From NCBI GenBank assembly GCA_044224905.1, contig JBGAJN010000001.1, positions 806,001-870,000 of the forward strand: DNA of 64,000 nt, given 5' to 3'. Positions within the stretch are counted from its first letter, which is position 1, and every line of letters begins with the position of its first letter. This document shows, piece after piece, positions 43,066 through 51,630 of this stretch. The translations under genes and the position numbers were made by a program. This stretch comes from JBGAJN01 sp044224905 (GTDB lineage Bacteria > Verrucomicrobiota > Verrucomicrobiia > Limisphaerales > JBGAJN01). The notes beneath the pieces were generated by a model that searched no databases, had not been told where the DNA came from, and saw nothing but the letters and a program-made list of their open reading frames with translations.

Positions 43066-43818
43066 ATGAACCAGATTGATTTGAAGGGTCGCGTGGCGAT
43101 CGTCACCGGTGGCGCGCGCGGGATTGGTTACGCCATTGCCCAGCGCCTGCTTGATTCTGGCGCGAGCGTGAGTTTGTGGGACATGGACGCCAAGGCGCTC
43201 GGCGACGCCGCGCAAAGCCTTGCGAGCCTCGGCAAAGTTCACACGCATCAGCTCAATCTCACCAACGCCGCCGAAGTGGACGCCGCGGCGAAAGCCACGA
43301 ATGCGCGCTTCGGGCGGATCGACATTCTCATCAACAACGCCGGTATTGCCGGTGTGAACAAAAAGCTCTGGGAACTCACGCCGGAGGAATGGCGCGTGGT
43401 CGTGGACGTGGACCTCAACGCGGTCTTTTATTGCTGCCGCGCCGTTGTGCCGTTCATGCTCGCCGGCAAATACGGACGCATCGTCAACACTGCGTCCATC
43501 GCCGGCAAAGAAGGCAACCCGAACGCCTCGCATTACAGTGCCGCCAAGGCGGGCGTCATTGGCCTCACCAAATCACTCGGCAAGGAACTCGCGACCAGCG
43601 GCATCGTAGTCAATTGCATCACGCCTGCCGTCATTGTGACCGACATTCTCAAGCAGCTGACGCAGCAACACATCGACTACATGCTCAGCAAAATTCCCAT
43701 GGGCCGCTTTGGCAAAGTCGACGAAGCCGCGGCGATGGTGGCGTGGTTGAGCTCCGAAGACTGCTCGTTCAGCACTGGCGCGGTGTTTGACCTGAGCGGC
43801 GGTCGAGCGACGTATTGA
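43066..43818 (+). CDS. Short-chain dehydrogenase/reductase, FabG-like
   Basis: The ATG at 43066 gives 250 residues, the usual SDR length. The NAD(P) site is TGGARGIG (14-21). The active site is Ser144, Tyr157 and Lys161 (YSAAK), with NNAGIAG for the structural Asn. The C-terminus (DEAAAMVAWLSSEDCSF, GAVFDLSGGRATY) is typical. It would reduce or oxidise a keto or hydroxyl group. FabG-like or a sugar dehydrogenase are both possible. A 6-bp leader hairpin (43027-43032 with 43039-43044) lies upstream. The gene is alone and divergent from the DUF1549 cluster. Confidence 0.92.
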   Translation: MNQIDLKGRVAIVTGGARGIGYAIAQRLLDSGASVSLWDMDAKALGDAAQSLASLGKVHTHQLNLTNAAEVDAAAKATNARFGRIDILINNAGIAGVNKKLWELTPEEWRVVVDVDLNAVFYCCRAVVPFMLAGKYGRIVNTASIAGKEGNPNASHYSAAKAGVIGLTKSLGKELATSGIVVNCITPAVIVTDILKQLTQQHIDYMLSKIPMGRFGKVDEAAAMVAWLSSEDCSFSTGAVFDLSGGRATY

Positions 43819-43867
43819 ATCGAATCATCGTGCGAGGACTCCCGGCAGTTAAACGGCAGTCTTTCGA

Positions 43868-44650
43868 CTATTTGCGGGACGACCTCGAAGTCGGGACTTG
43901 GAGCTCAAAATCGAGTTGGAGCTGCTGGCCGCTTTGGAGGTCGACGAAATGAAGCGCGTTGCCGGTAAACGGGTGAACCGCTTCCAGCAGGTACCTTCCC
44001 GGCGGCAGGTTGTTGATGGTGAATTCGCCGTCGTTGCCAGTAACGGCGAAGAAGGGATTCGAAGCGACGGCGATGTGGGCGGTTTCCCAGGGATGTTTCT
44101 CGCATTGCAGCCGGACGAAGGCTTCTGGATGTCGGAACGTGGTGAGGTAGGTATCCAGTCCGCGTGGCGGCGCAGTTTTTGTGATCGGCTCGTTCGATGG
44201 ATTTGTCGGAAAAGAGCGCAGCGGATGGGGAATCGGATCGGCGTTGTAGATTATGATCGGTTCGTTGGTTAGCGCGACGGCCACGTGCGGGTAAAGCTGG
44301 CAGCCGCGATGTTCCAATCGCGTGCGAACAGAGGGCGCACCAAAGGTCCAACTCTCGAGACCGCTCTTCACATAAACGAACACGTCTGCAAGTCCACCGT
44401 TCGTCCCGACCAGTAATTCGCGCGTGGCCAGCGGGCGGATGGGATTCAGTTTCGCAGTGAGCGGGTCGACGGCGATCGCTTGCGGTGCCGGGGCTTTACC
44501 GAAGAGCCGCACATGGCCGTGAATTGCTCCGGGAACCTTACCGCTGCGGGAGTTGGCTGACGGGGGTGCTAAGTCTGCGGCTATAGTGCCCAGCGGTGAC
44601 AGCGCGGCGACTGCGAACAAAAATGAGATGAGGCGTTTAACGATGTTCAC
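43868..44650 (-). CDS. Exported cupredoxin-like / carboxypeptidase-regulatory protein, paralogue B
   Basis: The GTG at 44650 overlaps the TGA of the next gene upstream (GTGA), so the two are coupled. The 260-residue protein has a signal peptide (cleavage near residue 24). It then has the GLADVFVYV and GCQLYPHVAVALTNEPIIIYNADPIPHPL segments, and CEKHPWE (Cys183, His186, Glu189). This resembles a type-1 copper site (His, Cys, His) with the axial Met replaced by Glu. A beta-sandwich regulatory domain (GEFTINNLPPGRYLLEAVHP) ends the protein. It is a clear paralogue of the protein encoded upstream. Confidence 0.75.
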   Translation of the reverse strand: MNIVKRLISFLFAVAALSPLGTIAADLAPPSANSRSGKVPGAIHGHVRLFGKAPAPQAIAVDPLTAKLNPIRPLATRELLVGTNGGLADVFVYVKSGLESWTFGAPSVRTRLEHRGCQLYPHVAVALTNEPIIIYNADPIPHPLRSFPTNPSNEPITKTAPPRGLDTYLTTFRHPEAFVRLQCEKHPWETAHIAVASNPFFAVTGNDGEFTINNLPPGRYLLEAVHPFTGNALHFVDLQSGQQLQLDFELQVPTSRSSRK

Positions 44651-45675
44651 TGCACCTCGAGTTCAAAATCCAATTGGATGCCGCGACCGGCCTCGACCAC
44701 GACTTCTTTCGAAACCTTCCCCGCCTTGCGATGGACGGCTTCGATCACGTAGTTGCCGGGCGGCGGCAGGGGAATCGCGAACTCACCATTCTCGCTCGAT
44801 ACGGAAAAATGCGGGTGATCGAAGATGCTCACGTAGCAAAACATCCACGGATGGACATCGCACTTGAAGCGGAGAAACGCTTCTGGTTTGGGAAATTGAT
44901 ACACCAGGTCCGCGCCGTTGGGGAGTTGCGCTTTGTTGCTTTCGGGATTGCCCGTCACTGTCGGTGTGGGATGAACATTGTGCAGCAAAGGATCGCGGTT
45001 TCGTACGAGGATGCGCTGGTTGGTTCGCGCTGCGGTTACGTACGGAACGTATTGGCAGGTGATTTGGTCGATGACGATGGACTCAGTTGGCTGTTGGAAG
45101 AGAACGCTGACCGGGCGTTCGCGGAGGTAGACGGCCACGTCGGCCAATCCTCTGTCGGCGCCGACCGCATAAAAACGGGTCTTCAGTCCACCACCCGCAT
45201 GCAGCTTTCCACAGCCGGGATCCAACAGGATGTCCTTCTCCGGTGGTGGCGTGCCGCGCAAGGTGACGCGACCGAAGATCGTGGTCGTTACGACGCGGGC
45301 TGTGCCCGAACCCTGCGGTGCAATACCAAAGAAGTCCGGCTGCGATCCGGGCGACGCGACCGGTGCGGCGGGCTTGGTTACGATTTGAACGGAGCCTGGT
45401 TGGCGTTGCGGAGCAGGGACGATCGTGTTCGTGGCACTCGAGGTTGGACGATTTGCGAGCATCGCGGCCTTGCCCGGTGCCGTGCTGGTGTTGGTCGGCA
45501 TTTCCACGTCTTGCGGCTGGGCGAGCGGTTCCGCGGGTTTCTTCTGTGCGGTCTGGCGGCGTTCGTAGCTGATGTAAGCCACGAAGGTGAGTCCCATGGC
45601 GATGATGAGCAATGCGATCGCGATGATCCACAACGGGCCGACGAGCGGCGAATGCGATGACGGTTGCTTATCCAT
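44647..45675 (-). CDS. Membrane-anchored cupredoxin-like / carboxypeptidase-regulatory protein, paralogue A
   Basis: The 342-residue protein has one N-terminal membrane helix (about 12-34, LWIIAIALLIIAMGLTFVAYI) and a Pro/Ala-rich linker. Two modules like those of paralogue B follow: the GLADVAVYLRE strand, YVPYVTAARTNQRILVRNRDPLLHNVHPTP and CDVHPWM (Cys272, His275, Met278). With the preceding His this gives a complete Cu-binding set of plastocyanin type (H, C, H, M). The C-terminal regulatory-like beta domain is GEFAIPLPPPGNYVIEAVHR. Copper electron transfer at the outer face of the inner membrane is a reasonable guess. The dgt gene lies 37 nt upstream. Confidence 0.75.
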   Translation of the reverse strand: MDKQPSSHSPLVGPLWIIAIALLIIAMGLTFVAYISYERRQTAQKKPAEPLAQPQDVEMPTNTSTAPGKAAMLANRPTSSATNTIVPAPQRQPGSVQIVTKPAAPVASPGSQPDFFGIAPQGSGTARVVTTTIFGRVTLRGTPPPEKDILLDPGCGKLHAGGGLKTRFYAVGADRGLADVAVYLRERPVSVLFQQPTESIVIDQITCQYVPYVTAARTNQRILVRNRDPLLHNVHPTPTVTGNPESNKAQLPNGADLVYQFPKPEAFLRFKCDVHPWMFCYVSIFDHPHFSVSSENGEFAIPLPPPGNYVIEAVHRKAGKVSKEVVVEAGRGIQLDFELEVQ

Positions 45676-45712
45676 TTTTAGACAACACCATCCTCAACGA
45701 AAGGTTGCGGGA

Positions 45713-46864
45713 TCAAATCTTCACGCCGAACAACCGCTGATGTTCGAGCACCACGTAACGATCGGTCATGCCGGCGAGGTAATCGCACACGGCGCGTTTG
45801 AGGCCGACTTTCTTTGCGCGCTTGCGGGCCTGATTGCCGATCTCGTCGGTGTGTTCAAGGTAGTATTGGAACAACTGCTCGAGCATCCGCACGGCGCGCA
45901 GATTCGGTTCGTGCACCACCGGGTTGTAGTAAAGATGGTTGTAGAGATATTCGCGCAACTCGATGTTCAGTTCGCGGCGCTTGGCGCTGTAGCTGACGAG
46001 TGAACGTGGACGCAACCGCACGTCATCGGCGGAAGTCACACCAGATTCCTTGATCAACTTCTCCGTAGTCTCGACGACGTCGGTGACCTGTCCGTCGATG
46101 ATGCAGCGGATGATGAAATACCAGCGACATTCCTGCGGGAGATCGCCGTATTCCTTCTTCACCTTGCGCGCGGCTTGGTTCCAGATGCGCACATCGCGGC
46201 TGAGTTGCTTCTCGGTCAACAGGCCGGATTCAAGCCCATCGTCGAGGTCGTGGCTGTAGTAAGTGATCTCATCGGAAAGGTTCGCGACCTGCGCTTCGAG
46301 CGATGATGACTTCGCATCGAAGCCCTTCCGCTTGCTCGGGTGATCGTAGCTCGTGTAGTGCTTCACGAGGCCTTCGCGGACTTCCCAAGTGAGATTGAGG
46401 CCGGAGAAGGTGGGATATTTTTGTTCGAGCTCCTCCACGATGCGCAGGCTGTGGCGGTTGTGCTCGAAGCCGCCTTCGTCCTTCATCAACTTGTTGAGCA
46501 CCATTTCGCCTTTGTGCCCGAACGGCGAATGCCCGAGGTCGTGCGCGAGCGCGATGGTTTCCGCGAGGTCTTCGTTCAGGCGAAGTGCGCGGGCGATGTT
46601 CCGCGAAATGGCGGCCACTTCCATCGTGTGCGTAAGCCGTGTGCGGAGATGGTCGCCCGAGCCGTTGAGGAAAACCTGCGTCTTGTATTCCAACCGGCGG
46701 AACGCGCGCGAATGAATCACGCGATCGCGGTCGCGCTGGTATTGCGTGCGCCACTTGGGCGGCGCCTCCCGATACTCGCGGCCACGGCTATCGGCGCTTT
46801 TTTGGGCGTACGGGGCGAGCGAATCTCGCTCGTGTTGTTCCAGTTCTTCGCGGGTCCAGGGCAT
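45713..46864 (-). CDS. dgt: Deoxyguanosinetriphosphate triphosphohydrolase-like protein
   Basis: The 383-residue protein has the HD-domain layout of dNTPases: RRLEYKTQVF, RTRLTHTMEVAAISRNIAR, ALAHDLGHSPFGHKGE, NRHSLRIVE and NLTWEVREGLVKHYTSYD. It hydrolyses dGTP or other dNTPs to deoxynucleoside and triphosphate, controlling the pool. It is shorter than E. coli Dgt and belongs to the widespread type-2 family. The ispH gene lies 39 nt upstream, so they may be co-transcribed. No start conflict: the ATG at 46864 opens the conserved WTREELEQHE. Confidence 0.93.
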   Translation of the reverse strand: MPWTREELEQHERDSLAPYAQKSADSRGREYREAPPKWRTQYQRDRDRVIHSRAFRRLEYKTQVFLNGSGDHLRTRLTHTMEVAAISRNIARALRLNEDLAETIALAHDLGHSPFGHKGEMVLNKLMKDEGGFEHNRHSLRIVEELEQKYPTFSGLNLTWEVREGLVKHYTSYDHPSKRKGFDAKSSSLEAQVANLSDEITYYSHDLDDGLESGLLTEKQLSRDVRIWNQAARKVKKEYGDLPQECRWYFIIRCIIDGQVTDVVETTEKLIKESGVTSADDVRLRPRSLVSYSAKRRELNIELREYLYNHLYYNPVVHEPNLRAVRMLEQLFQYYLEHTDEIGNQARKRAKKVGLKRAVCDYLAGMTDRYVVLEHQRLFGVKI

Positions 46865-46903
46865 AAGTGAAACGCGGGATTCGGAACGCCGAACGCGGGC
46901 GGC

Positions 46904-48139
46904 TTAGTGCGCCAGCAGTTCCTGCACGGACACGCCGCGCAATTCGAACAGGCGGCGAATCGCGTCCTCGATCAAGTTGTTCGGGCACGACGCGCCGGCC
47001 GTGATCCCGACGGTGATCTTGCCCGCAGGCAACCAGTCACGCGTCTCGACCTCCTGCTTCTTGTGGAGGTCGTAATGAACGATGGATTTATCGGACGCCA
47101 TCTTGGCCGCGTTCTTGATGAAATAAGTCGGCAGCTTCGCCTCGCCCATCTCCGCCAGGTGCGAAGTGTTCGAGGAATTGTAGCCGCCGATCACGAGGAG
47201 CAAGGCCATGGGCTCGCGGAGAAGTTTTTCCAACGCGTCCTGCCGGTCCTGCGTTGCACCGCAGATTGTGTCGAAGAAGCGGAAGTGTTCGTCGACCTTG
47301 GTCGCGCCATGCTTCCTTTCCATCGCGGCCTTGATGCGGCGTTGGACCTCCTCGGTCTCGCCGCGGAGCATGGTGGTCTGGTTGGCCACGCCTACGGCTT
47401 GGAGGTGGACGTCCGGATCGAATCCGTTGGAGTAGGCGCCCTTAAACTTGTCGAGGAACTCCTGCTTGTTGCCGCCGTTGAGAATGTAGTTACAGACGTA
47501 GTCCGTCTCCGCGAGGTTGAACACCACGAGGTAGTGGCCCGTGCCGTAGGCGGTCGCTTGCGACGTGGTCGCCTTGGTTTCCTCGTGTTTCGCCTTGCCG
47601 TGGATGATGCTGGTGACGCTCTCCTTCGAATACTGGCGGACGCGTTTCCACACGCTCATCACGTCGCCGCAGGTGGTGTCCACCATCTCGCAACCGATCG
47701 CCTGCAACTTCTGTCGCGTCGCGACCTCGGTACCGAACGCGGGAATGATCACCACGTCTGCCGCGGTCAGATTCAAACTCTTGAGTTCGTCATCCGTCGG
47801 CTTCGCCGAAACACTGACGATGCCCATGTTGCGAATCTGGTCGTTGACCTCGGGGTTATGAATGATTTCGCCGAGCAGGAAAATGCGTTTGGGCGCCGGG
47901 AAAACTTTCCGCGCCGCGTAGGCGAGGTCGATGGCGCGTTCGACGCCGTAGCAAAAGCCGAATTCCTTCGCGAGCTTCACGGTCAACAGGCCGTCGGCGG
48001 ACAGCACGTGGCCCTTGGCGCGGATGCGGTCGACGAGTTCGCTGCGGTAGTGCGAGAGCACTTGGGCCTGCACGGCCTCCATCACGTCGGGCCGACGCAA
48101 ATTGATCTTCTGGGGGGCGGTGGGCACGGTTGTTGACAT
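46904..48139 (-). CDS. ispH: 4-hydroxy-3-methylbut-2-enyl diphosphate reductase, long form
   Basis: The 411-residue protein keeps the three Fe-S cysteines of IspH: Cys63 (EFGFCYGVERA), the one in MVDTTCGDV and the one in GASCPNNLIED. It makes IPP and DMAPP, the last MEP-pathway step, in the cytoplasm. At 411 residues it is of the plant/cyanobacterial type, with an N-terminal extension of about 50 residues and an extended middle (HYLVVFNLAETDYVCNYIL). The E. coli enzyme has about 316 residues. A short AAAGTTCAAAG-type repeat and an empty 100-nt gap separate it from argF. Confidence 0.95.
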   Translation of the reverse strand: MSTTVPTAPQKINLRRPDVMEAVQAQVLSHYRSELVDRIRAKGHVLSADGLLTVKLAKEFGFCYGVERAIDLAYAARKVFPAPKRIFLLGEIIHNPEVNDQIRNMGIVSVSAKPTDDELKSLNLTAADVVIIPAFGTEVATRQKLQAIGCEMVDTTCGDVMSVWKRVRQYSKESVTSIIHGKAKHEETKATTSQATAYGTGHYLVVFNLAETDYVCNYILNGGNKQEFLDKFKGAYSNGFDPDVHLQAVGVANQTTMLRGETEEVQRRIKAAMERKHGATKVDEHFRFFDTICGATQDRQDALEKLLREPMALLLVIGGYNSSNTSHLAEMGEAKLPTYFIKNAAKMASDKSIVHYDLHKKQEVETRDWLPAGKITVGITAGASCPNNLIEDAIRRLFELRGVSVQELLAH

Positions 48140-48169
48140 GGCATCAGTAAATTAGCAGCCGGAAGGGGA

Positions 48170-48188
48170 GTTCAAAGTTCAAAGTTTC
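48170..48188. repeat. Short tandem GTTCAAA repeat between argF and ispH
   Basis: GTTCAAAGTTCAAAGTTTC lies in the 103-nt gap between the argF stop and the ispH start. It resembles small intergenic repeats and shares its core with the coding segment at 42461-42493. Confidence 0.35.
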
Positions 48189-48242
48189 GGCTCAACGCAG
48201 GTCCGGCTGCCGAAGTTGAACCTTATACTCGCGACCCGGAGC

Positions 48243-49205
48243 TTACGGAGTCACCAGCCAGTTCAAAATCGCCTTCTGAACATGCAGCCGGTTTTCCGCT
48301 TCGTCGAAAATCGTGTCGGCGTGCGCCTCGAAGGTTTCGTCGTCGATCTCCTTGCCGCGATAAGCCGGCAGGCAGTGCATGACGAGCGCGTCGGGCTTCG
48401 CGTGCTTGAGCAGGGATTTGTTAATCTGGTAGCCAGATAGTTCCTTGATCCGTTGTTCGGACTCGGCTTCCTTGCCCATCGAGATCCAGACGTCGCTGTA
48501 AAGCATGTCTGCACCCGTGGCGGCGAACTGCAGGTCCTCGGTGCAAACCACCTTGCCGCCCGACGGGAAATCGAAATGACGGTGCATTACCGGCGGTTGT
48601 CCACTCGCGTGGAAATGCGTCGCGCCCGCGCGTTGCAGGAGCACTTCGCTCGGTTGGTATTTCGGCGGTGCGGCGATGCGCAGTTCGAAGCCGAGCTTCG
48701 CAGCGGCGAAAATCCACGAGATGGGCACGTTGCACGCACCATCGCCGACGAACGTCACCACCTTGTGGCGGATCGATCCGCGCTTTTCCTGAAACGTGAA
48801 AATGTCGGTGAGAATCTGGCACGGATGCTCGTCGTCGGTGAGCGCGTTGACCGTGGGAATCTTGGCGTAAGCCGCAAACTCCTCGACGTCGCTTTGCGCG
48901 TAGGTGCGGATCACGCAGCCATGGACCATCCGGCCGAGCACGCGCGCGGTGTCCTTCACGGGTTCGCCGCGGCCCATTTGGATTTCGTTGGCGATCAGGA
49001 ACAGCGGATTGCCGCCGAGTTCGTGAATGCCCACGTCGAACGACACGCGGGTGCGCGTCGAGGACTTGGAGAAAATCATCGCCCACGTCTGGCCGGCCAG
49101 GGGCTTGGTATCCTTGCCGCGATTCCGTTTGAAATCGACAGCCGACGTCAGCACCGACCACATGTCGGCGGCGGACATTTTTTCGAGACTCAACAGGTGC
49201 TTCAT
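48243..49205 (-). CDS. argF: Ornithine carbamoyltransferase
   Basis: The ATG at 49205 (MKHLLSLEKMSAADM) gives 320 residues, the family length. A start at 49265 would add 20 unrelated residues. The carbamoyl-phosphate motif SKSSTRTRVSF, GCVIRTYAQSDVEEFA and the ornithine motif HCLPAYRGKEI are intact. The enzyme makes citrulline from ornithine in arginine synthesis. It is the last gene of the argC-J-B-D-F cluster, 72 nt after argD. argG and argH are not in the window. Confidence 0.95.
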   Translation of the reverse strand: MKHLLSLEKMSAADMWSVLTSAVDFKRNRGKDTKPLAGQTWAMIFSKSSTRTRVSFDVGIHELGGNPLFLIANEIQMGRGEPVKDTARVLGRMVHGCVIRTYAQSDVEEFAAYAKIPTVNALTDDEHPCQILTDIFTFQEKRGSIRHKVVTFVGDGACNVPISWIFAAAKLGFELRIAAPPKYQPSEVLLQRAGATHFHASGQPPVMHRHFDFPSGGKVVCTEDLQFAATGADMLYSDVWISMGKEAESEQRIKELSGYQINKSLLKHAKPDALVMHCLPAYRGKEIDDETFEAHADTIFDEAENRLHVQKAILNWLVTP

Positions 49206-49277
49206 AACAGGCTCGCGCCCGGAAAGCCGAGCAGTAGAGCAGACGTCGGGGGCTTCGTCACGCAAAGAATCGCGGCT

Positions 49278-50561
49278 TCAAGCGAGCTTCGCGACCTCGG
49301 TTTCGAGGATGCGCAAGGCTTCCTGCGCCTCGGATTGCTTAAGATTGAGCGGCGGCAACATCCGGATCACTTGGTTGCCCGACGGAATCGTCATCAAGCC
49401 GGCGGCATGGAGGCGGTTGACCATCTGGATCGAGATGGCTTTGCCTTCCTGATTGAGCGCCGGAATTTTCTCGGCCAACTCAATGCCGATCATGAACCCG
49501 AGCCCGCGCACGGCGGTAATCACAGTTGGATATTTCCCTTTCAACCGCAGTAACTCGGTCTTCAGGAACTCGCCCAACTCGCGCACGTTGGTGTCGAGCG
49601 TCTCTTCGCGAATCACCTCGAGAATCTTCAACGCCACCGCACAGCCGAGCGGCGTGCCGCCGAACGTGGTTCCATGCGTACCTGGTCCGAGCACGTCGCC
49701 ATAGGGTTGCCGAATCCAAATCGCGCCGATTGGGAAACCGCCGCCGAGCGACTTCGCCATCGAGATGCCGTCCGGCGAAAAGTTTTCGCCGCCAGGAACG
49801 CCTTCGAGGATGCGTTGATAGCTCTGGAACTTGCCCGTTCGGAAATGGCCGCACTGCACGGCGTCCATGAGCAGCAGCAGCTTCTTTTCGTCGCACAATT
49901 TCCGTAGGCCGAGCAGATACTCAGGCGTCGCGGGGAGGATGCCGCCTTCGCCTTGAATGCCCTCGATCAAGATCGCCACCGTCGCCGGCGAGATCGCCGC
50001 GCGCGTCGCTTCGAGGTCGTTGTAGGGAATGTGGCGGAAGCCGGTGACAATCGGCTCGAAACCCTTCTTCACCTTGTCCTGACCGGTCGCCGCGATGCCG
50101 GCCATCGTGCGGCCATGAAAGGAATTCGTCGCCGTGAGGATTTCGAAACGCCCTTCGTCGTGGCCGAACTTGCGCGCGAGCTTGTAGAGGCCTTCGTTCG
50201 CCTCAGCGCCACTGTTGCAGAAGAAAACTTTGCCCGGGCCGGTGAGGCTCGTGATCGCCTTCGCCAAACGACCTTGAGGTTCGTGATAGTACAGGTTCGA
50301 GACGTGAACGAGCTGCTTGGATTGTTCCACGAGCGCCTCGGTAATCGCCGGATGCGCGTGCCCGAGCGAGCAGACGGCAATGCCGCCGCCCATGTCGACA
50401 TACCGCTTCCCGTTGACGTCCCACAGGTGAACGCCCTCGCCGCGCGCGAACGCGAGCTCGAAACGACCGTAGCTCGGCACGACGTGGTGTTGAAACAACT
50501 CGCGCACCGATTCGAACTGATTCCGCACAATCGGCGGCGGGGGAGGGACGATGTCTTTCAT
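49278..50561 (-). CDS. argD: Acetylornithine aminotransferase
   Basis: The 427-residue PLP-dependent class III transaminase has PLP Lys near residue 268 (DGISMAKSLGGGFPIGA), GPGKVFFCNSGAEANEG, and LMDAVQCGHFRTGKF. It converts N-acetylglutamate semialdehyde to N-acetylornithine. The gene follows argB after a 90-nt gap holding a palindromic repeat. Ornithine aminotransferase is the main alternative name. The arg context decides for ArgD. Confidence 0.94.
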   Translation of the reverse strand: MKDIVPPPPPIVRNQFESVRELFQHHVVPSYGRFELAFARGEGVHLWDVNGKRYVDMGGGIAVCSLGHAHPAITEALVEQSKQLVHVSNLYYHEPQGRLAKAITSLTGPGKVFFCNSGAEANEGLYKLARKFGHDEGRFEILTATNSFHGRTMAGIAATGQDKVKKGFEPIVTGFRHIPYNDLEATRAAISPATVAILIEGIQGEGGILPATPEYLLGLRKLCDEKKLLLLMDAVQCGHFRTGKFQSYQRILEGVPGGENFSPDGISMAKSLGGGFPIGAIWIRQPYGDVLGPGTHGTTFGGTPLGCAVALKILEVIREETLDTNVRELGEFLKTELLRLKGKYPTVITAVRGLGFMIGIELAEKIPALNQEGKAISIQMVNRLHAAGLMTIPSGNQVIRMLPPLNLKQSEAQEALRILETEVAKLA

Positions 50562-50575
50562 TTCAAATTGTCAGT

Positions 50576-50650
50576 CACGAAGAAGCACAAAATGCGCAAA
50601 AGGGAAAATGGTTTCTGTGCCTCCTGTGCCTTTTTGCGGCTTTCCTCGTG
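50576..50650. repeat. Imperfect palindromic repeat between argD and argB
   Basis: Left arm near 50576-50601 and right arm 50625-50650 are partly complementary (both ends CACGA/TCGTG). They fill the gap up to the argB stop. The match is imperfect, so this is a weaker REP-like element than the one at 51544. Confidence 0.45.
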
Positions 50651-51526
50651 TTACAGCACGACCTCCGTGCCCACGCCTTCGTCGGTGAAAATCTCGATCA
50701 ACACGGAATGATTCAGGCGGCCGTCCACGAAGGAGACTTTTTCCACGCCCGCTTTGATCGCGGCGACGGCGCTGTCCACTTTGGGAATCATTCCCTTGTC
50801 CACGATGCCGGCTTTCTTCAAGCCATCGACCTCGCTCGTCTGGAGATGGGGAATGACCGTCTTCGGATCTTTCGGATCGCGCATGAGGCCGGGCACGTCG
50901 CTCATGAAAACCAAGCGCCGGGCTTTGAGTGCGATTGCGACCATTGCGGCGGCCACGTCGGCGTTGCAGTTGTAAATCTTGCCGTCCTCGCCGCGCGCGG
51001 TGGGACTGATGACGGGAGTGACCCCGCCGTGAATGCAGTGCAGCAACGGCTCAACGTTGACCGCCGTCACTTCGCCGACGAAACCGATGTCGATGTCCTC
51101 GCCCGCCGGGCCTTTGAGGGTGAGCCGGCGGCACGTGAAAATGTCGGTGCCCGCGAATCCCTGCGCCTCGCCGCCGAACGATTCGATGGCGCGGACGATC
51201 TCGGGATTGATTTCGCGCGAGAGCACCTGGTCCACGACGCTGACCGCCGCCTCGTCGGTGACGCGCATGCCTTGGATGAAGTTGGCCTTCAGGCCGGCGG
51301 CATCCATGGCGCGCGTGATGGCCTTGCCGCCGCCGTGGACGACCACGGGGTTGATCTCGACGGCTTCGAGGAAAACGATGTCGCGCGCGACGCCGTTGCG
51401 CACGGCTGGATCGGGCGAGTCCATAAAGCTGCCGCCGTATTTCACCACGAACGTGGCGTGGCTGAACTTCTGGATGTAAGGCAACGCTTCGAGCAGCGTC
51501 GCGGCTTTGGCGATGAGGTCTTGCAT
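50651..51526 (-). CDS. argB: Acetylglutamate kinase
   Basis: The 291-residue amino acid kinase has ATFVVKYGGSFMDS, the Gly-rich VVVHGGGKAI and the N-acetylglutamate-binding segments (RVTDEAAVSVVDQVL, YNCNADVAAAMVAIAL). It phosphorylates N-acetylglutamate in arginine synthesis and is the usual feedback target of arginine. The length and N-terminal helix fit the arginine-sensitive hexameric type found with argC/argJ, but the sensitivity is inferred. It is flanked on both sides by palindromic intergenic repeats. Confidence 0.95.
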   Translation of the reverse strand: MQDLIAKAATLLEALPYIQKFSHATFVVKYGGSFMDSPDPAVRNGVARDIVFLEAVEINPVVVHGGGKAITRAMDAAGLKANFIQGMRVTDEAAVSVVDQVLSREINPEIVRAIESFGGEAQGFAGTDIFTCRRLTLKGPAGEDIDIGFVGEVTAVNVEPLLHCIHGGVTPVISPTARGEDGKIYNCNADVAAAMVAIALKARRLVFMSDVPGLMRDPKDPKTVIPHLQTSEVDGLKKAGIVDKGMIPKVDSAVAAIKAGVEKVSFVDGRLNHSVLIEIFTDEGVGTEVVL

Positions 51527-51543
51527 TAGTTCACTCCAGTTTT

Positions 51544-51625
51544 AGCCACGGATGGAACACGGATTAAACACGGAAATTGCAAAGCGTATCTTCATCCGTG
51601 TTTCGTCCGTGTTGAATCCGTGGCT
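51544..51625. repeat. REP-like palindrome between argB and argJ
   Basis: A 31-nt left arm (51544-51574) and a 31-nt right arm (51595-51625) match at 27 of 31 positions as an inverted repeat around a 20-nt loop. Each arm holds three CACGGA-type words. Such CACGGAT-rich palindromes look like repetitive extragenic elements. Confidence 0.85.
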
Positions 51626-51630
51626 CATTT

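Noticed and set aside
46907..48136. Plus-strand open frame of 409 codons over ispH
   Set aside because: The minus-strand product has all IspH cysteines and conserved blocks, and the antisense frame has no recognisable protein.
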